A stretch of 64,000 nt of DNA from Bifidobacterium breve (GTDB taxonomy: Bacteria > Actinomycetota > Acidimicrobiia > Acidimicrobiales > Ilumatobacteraceae), in contig CAMAWR010000005.1 in assembly GCA_945862045.1 (NCBI GenBank), forward strand, positions 20,075 through 84,074, in the 5' to 3' direction. The stretch's first letter is position 1, and each line of letters begins with the position of its first letter. Of this stretch, positions 62,108 to 64,000 are shown in pieces. The notes below the pieces were generated by a model that saw only the letters and a list, made by a program, of their open reading frames with translations, ran no database searches and was not told where the DNA came from. Both the position numbers and the translations under genes were made by a program.

Positions 62108-63435
62108 CGGCGGAACCTCCGCAAGCGTGCCTCGCCGACTTTGGCGCGCAATTCGTGGTCGCTCACGCCTTCTCCTTCATTCTCCGCTAGACATAACACC
62201 CCGATTTTTCCTTCGTGCATGTTGCGATGCACTTGGTATGCAGCTTCGCCCACTTCGGTGAGTTTGAATGTTTGAGAGATCACCGGGTCAATCATGCCCT
62301 TGGCAATCAGGCGGTTGGCTTCGTATGCTTCGCGATAGTTCGCAAAGTGCGAGCCAATCAGACGCTTGAGTCGCATCCAGAAGAATCGGTTGTCAAACTC
62401 GAGCATGAAACCACTGGTGGCTGCACAAGTGACCACCGTGCCACCCTTTTTCACCACATACATCGATGCGCCAAACGTGCTGCGGCCCGGGTGCTCGAAC
62501 ACGATGTCGGGGTCTTCGCCGACGAGTGCGCGAATGTCGCCACCGAAACGGCGCCACTCACTTTCGTTGTGGGTGTTGTCGTCATTCCAGAACTTGTAGT
62601 TGGCCTTCGAGCGATCGATGACAGCTTCACAACCCATCTCGCGCAGAATTCGTTCTTTGTCTGGCGAGCTCACCACGCCGACAGGAATGCCGCCGCCGTT
62701 CAACACGTATTGCACGGCATACGCACCAATACCACCGGTGGCGCCCCAGATGAGCACCACATCGCCCTGCTTCATGCGCGCGCCATTTTTTGACACGAGC
62801 ATGCGATAACTGGTGCTGTTGCACAACGCATTGACCGCCGCCTCTTCCCACGACAGGTGGGCTGGTTTGGGCATCAATTGGTTGACCTTCACCACGGTGA
62901 GATCAGCCAAGCCACCGAAGTTGGTTTCATAACCCCAGATGCGTTGGTTGGCGCCCAACATTGAGTCGTCATGCGCGCTCGGGTCTTGGTCGTCGACATG
63001 GTTGCAATGGATCGTGACGCGGTCACCTGGCTTCCAATTGCGCACCGCCGTACCGACGCGCAACACCACACCCGCACCGTCGCTACCCAGAATGTGGTAC
63101 GGCAGGTCATGTCGGTTGGCCCACGAACTTTCACGCGCCAACCGGGTGAGTGCACCGAACGTGCTGATCGGTTCAAAAATCGCGCTCCACACCGTGTTGA
63201 AATTGATGCTGCTGGCCATGACCGCCACGAGTGCTTCGTCGGGTGCCAATTCGGGCACCGGCACGTCGCGCAACTTGATGCTGCGACGCGGGTCTTTGTC
63301 GGCCGAGGCAACCCCGGCAAACATGTCGACATCTTGCTTTTCAATCACTGCCGCCCGATAGGTGGCAGGGATGGGCAGGGTGGCAAGCTGCTCGCCAGTT
63401 GCCCCGTTGTTGATGGCGTTTCGTATCTGATCCAC
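62104..63435 (-). CDS. ccrA: Crotonyl-CoA carboxylase/reductase
   Basis: 443 residues, a zinc-less medium-chain reductase. SSINFNTVWSAIFEP, GSDGAGVVLRVGTAVRNWKPGDRV, IWGYETNFGGLADL and LIWGATGGIGAYAVQYV with FEHPGRSTFGASMYVVKKGG are diagnostic for Ccr. It reduces and carboxylates crotonyl-CoA to ethylmalonyl-CoA, the key step of the ethylmalonyl-CoA pathway and a precursor route in polyketide producers. It is divergent from a thiolase gene, 80 bases away, which could supply acetoacetyl-CoA upstream in the same pathway. Confidence 0.95.
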   Translation of the reverse strand: MDQIRNAINNGATGEQLATLPIPATYRAAVIEKQDVDMFAGVASADKDPRRSIKLRDVPVPELAPDEALVAVMASSINFNTVWSAIFEPISTFGALTRLARESSWANRHDLPYHILGSDGAGVVLRVGTAVRNWKPGDRVTIHCNHVDDQDPSAHDDSMLGANQRIWGYETNFGGLADLTVVKVNQLMPKPAHLSWEEAAVNALCNSTSYRMLVSKNGARMKQGDVVLIWGATGGIGAYAVQYVLNGGGIPVGVVSSPDKERILREMGCEAVIDRSKANYKFWNDDNTHNESEWRRFGGDIRALVGEDPDIVFEHPGRSTFGASMYVVKKGGTVVTCAATSGFMLEFDNRFFWMRLKRLIGSHFANYREAYEANRLIAKGMIDPVISQTFKLTEVGEAAYQVHRNMHEGKIGVLCLAENEGEGVSDHELRAKVGEARLRRFRR

Positions 63436-63515
63436 GGATAGAAACTACCGACCCAATGCACCCAGCCAACTGGTCAAGCGATACTCTTTGGGCGCACGAT
63501 TAAAAGGAGGGCGTT

Positions 63516-64000
63516 ATGCCAGGTTCATACATCGTCGCGGGGGCCCGCACACCAATCGGCAAAATGAGCGGTGCACTGGCCGATTTCAGCGCCGCTGACC
63601 TCGGGGGCTTCGCCATTGCCGAAGCACTGAAGCGTGCCAATGTGCAACCCCACGAAGTGGAGCACGTGATTGTCGGTCAGGTGTTGATGGCCGGGCAAGG
63701 CCAGGTGCCGGCACGACAAGCCGCCGTCAAAGCCGGCATTCCGATGAACATCCCGAGCGTGAACATCAACAAAGTGTGTTTATCGGGGTTGAACGCGATT
63801 TATCTTGCCGACCAAATGGTGTCGAGTGGTGAGGCCGACATCGTGGTAGCTGCCGGCATGGAGTCGATGACCAACGCGCCGTACTTGGCCATGGGTGCAC
63901 GTGGTGGTTTTCGCTACGGCAACACCGAATTGTCTGACGCCATCATCAAAGACGGTCTGTGGTGCGCATTCGACGCCTGCCTCATGGGTTTGGGCACCGA
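63516..64000 (+). CDS. Acetyl-CoA acetyltransferase (thiolase), 5' part; runs off the window
   Basis: The ATG at 63516 has AAAAGGAGG six bases upstream, a very strong ribosome site. The visible 161 residues begin PGSYIVAGARTPIGKMSGAL and include the active-site Cys in NINKVCLSGLNAIY and AAGMESMTNAPYL, matching type II (biosynthetic) thiolases. The catalytic C-terminal His and Cys lie outside the window. Divergent from ccr, it may feed acetoacetyl-CoA into the ethylmalonyl-CoA pathway or polyhydroxybutyrate formation. Confidence 0.93.
   Translation, partial: MPGSYIVAGARTPIGKMSGALADFSAADLGGFAIAEALKRANVQPHEVEHVIVGQVLMAGQGQVPARQAAVKAGIPMNIPSVNINKVCLSGLNAIYLADQMVSSGEADIVVAAGMESMTNAPYLAMGARGGFRYGNTELSDAIIKDGLWCAFDACLMGLGT

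Overview
The window looks like chromosome of an actinobacterium, most likely Acidimicrobiia (inference). Evidence: a DivIVA-domain protein, a YlbL-type PDZ/Lon-like protease beside a UPF0182 membrane protein, a PAC2-family protein, frequent GTG starts with ATGA/GTGA stop-start overlaps, and a crotonyl-CoA carboxylase/reductase with methylmalonyl-CoA epimerase. Base composition is moderately GC-rich, with clearly AT-richer islands at about 14.5-19 kb and 33.2-35.2 kb. No plasmid, phage, insertion sequence or CRISPR array is visible.

Layout. 1-220: 3' end of thymidine kinase. 224-6376 (minus): a tightly coupled six-gene operon, kdnB-like, kdnA-like, family 2 glycosyltransferase, NeuB-family synthase, CMP-sugar transferase and an LIC12162-like transferase. 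6.4-14 kb: ABM-domain protein, initiator tRNA, coiled-coil protein, UPF0182 protein, DivIVA-like protein with an unusual C-terminus, PDZ protease. 13.7-27.9 kb (plus): kdsC, then a large surface-glycan cluster holding a second NeuB cassette, a CDP-6-deoxyhexose branch, glycosyltransferases, an aminotransferase, a FemAB-like transferase, a polysaccharide deacetylase and a Wzy-like membrane protein. 27.9-38 kb: AlkB, GNAT, PAC2, NUDIX, GlnD, a split acyltransferase/SGNH gene, AlaX, GroEL with CIRCE, and an Lrp regulator divergent from a 2-oxoglutarate dioxygenase. 39-52 kb (minus): one long run, xseA-xseB-crtE-crtI-crtB-cruF-crtD-MoaD-like-kdsB-kdsD-kdsA-methyltransferase-GT8-transferase. 52-59.7 kb: secreted hydrolase, methyltransferase, tadA, an aldolase-domain protein followed by a second kdsB-like gene, an LIC13510-like transferase and a sugar epimerase. 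59.7-60.2 kb: two tRNA-Ser genes and SRP RNA. 60.2-64 kb: 5'-3' exonuclease, prepilin-peptidase-like protein, mce, ccr, and the 5' part of a thiolase.

The outstanding theme is ulosonic acid metabolism. Homologues of the complete Kdo route (KdsD, KdsA, KdsC, KdsB) are present with KdnB and KdnA, the pair that turns Kdo into 8-amino-3,8-dideoxy-octulosonate in Shewanella. There are also two NeuB-family synthases with two CMP-sugar transferases, and a second KdsB-like enzyme next to a DRE-TIM aldolase. Kdo is classically a lipopolysaccharide sugar, so this set in an apparent actinobacterium points to a Kdo or aminoKdo surface glycan, possibly resembling the teichulosonic acids known from other actinomycetes. 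The scattered glycosyltransferases, methyltransferases and LIC-type transferases would assemble it. Second themes are an acyclic or monocyclic 1-hydroxy-carotenoid operon and the ethylmalonyl-CoA type genes at the right edge.
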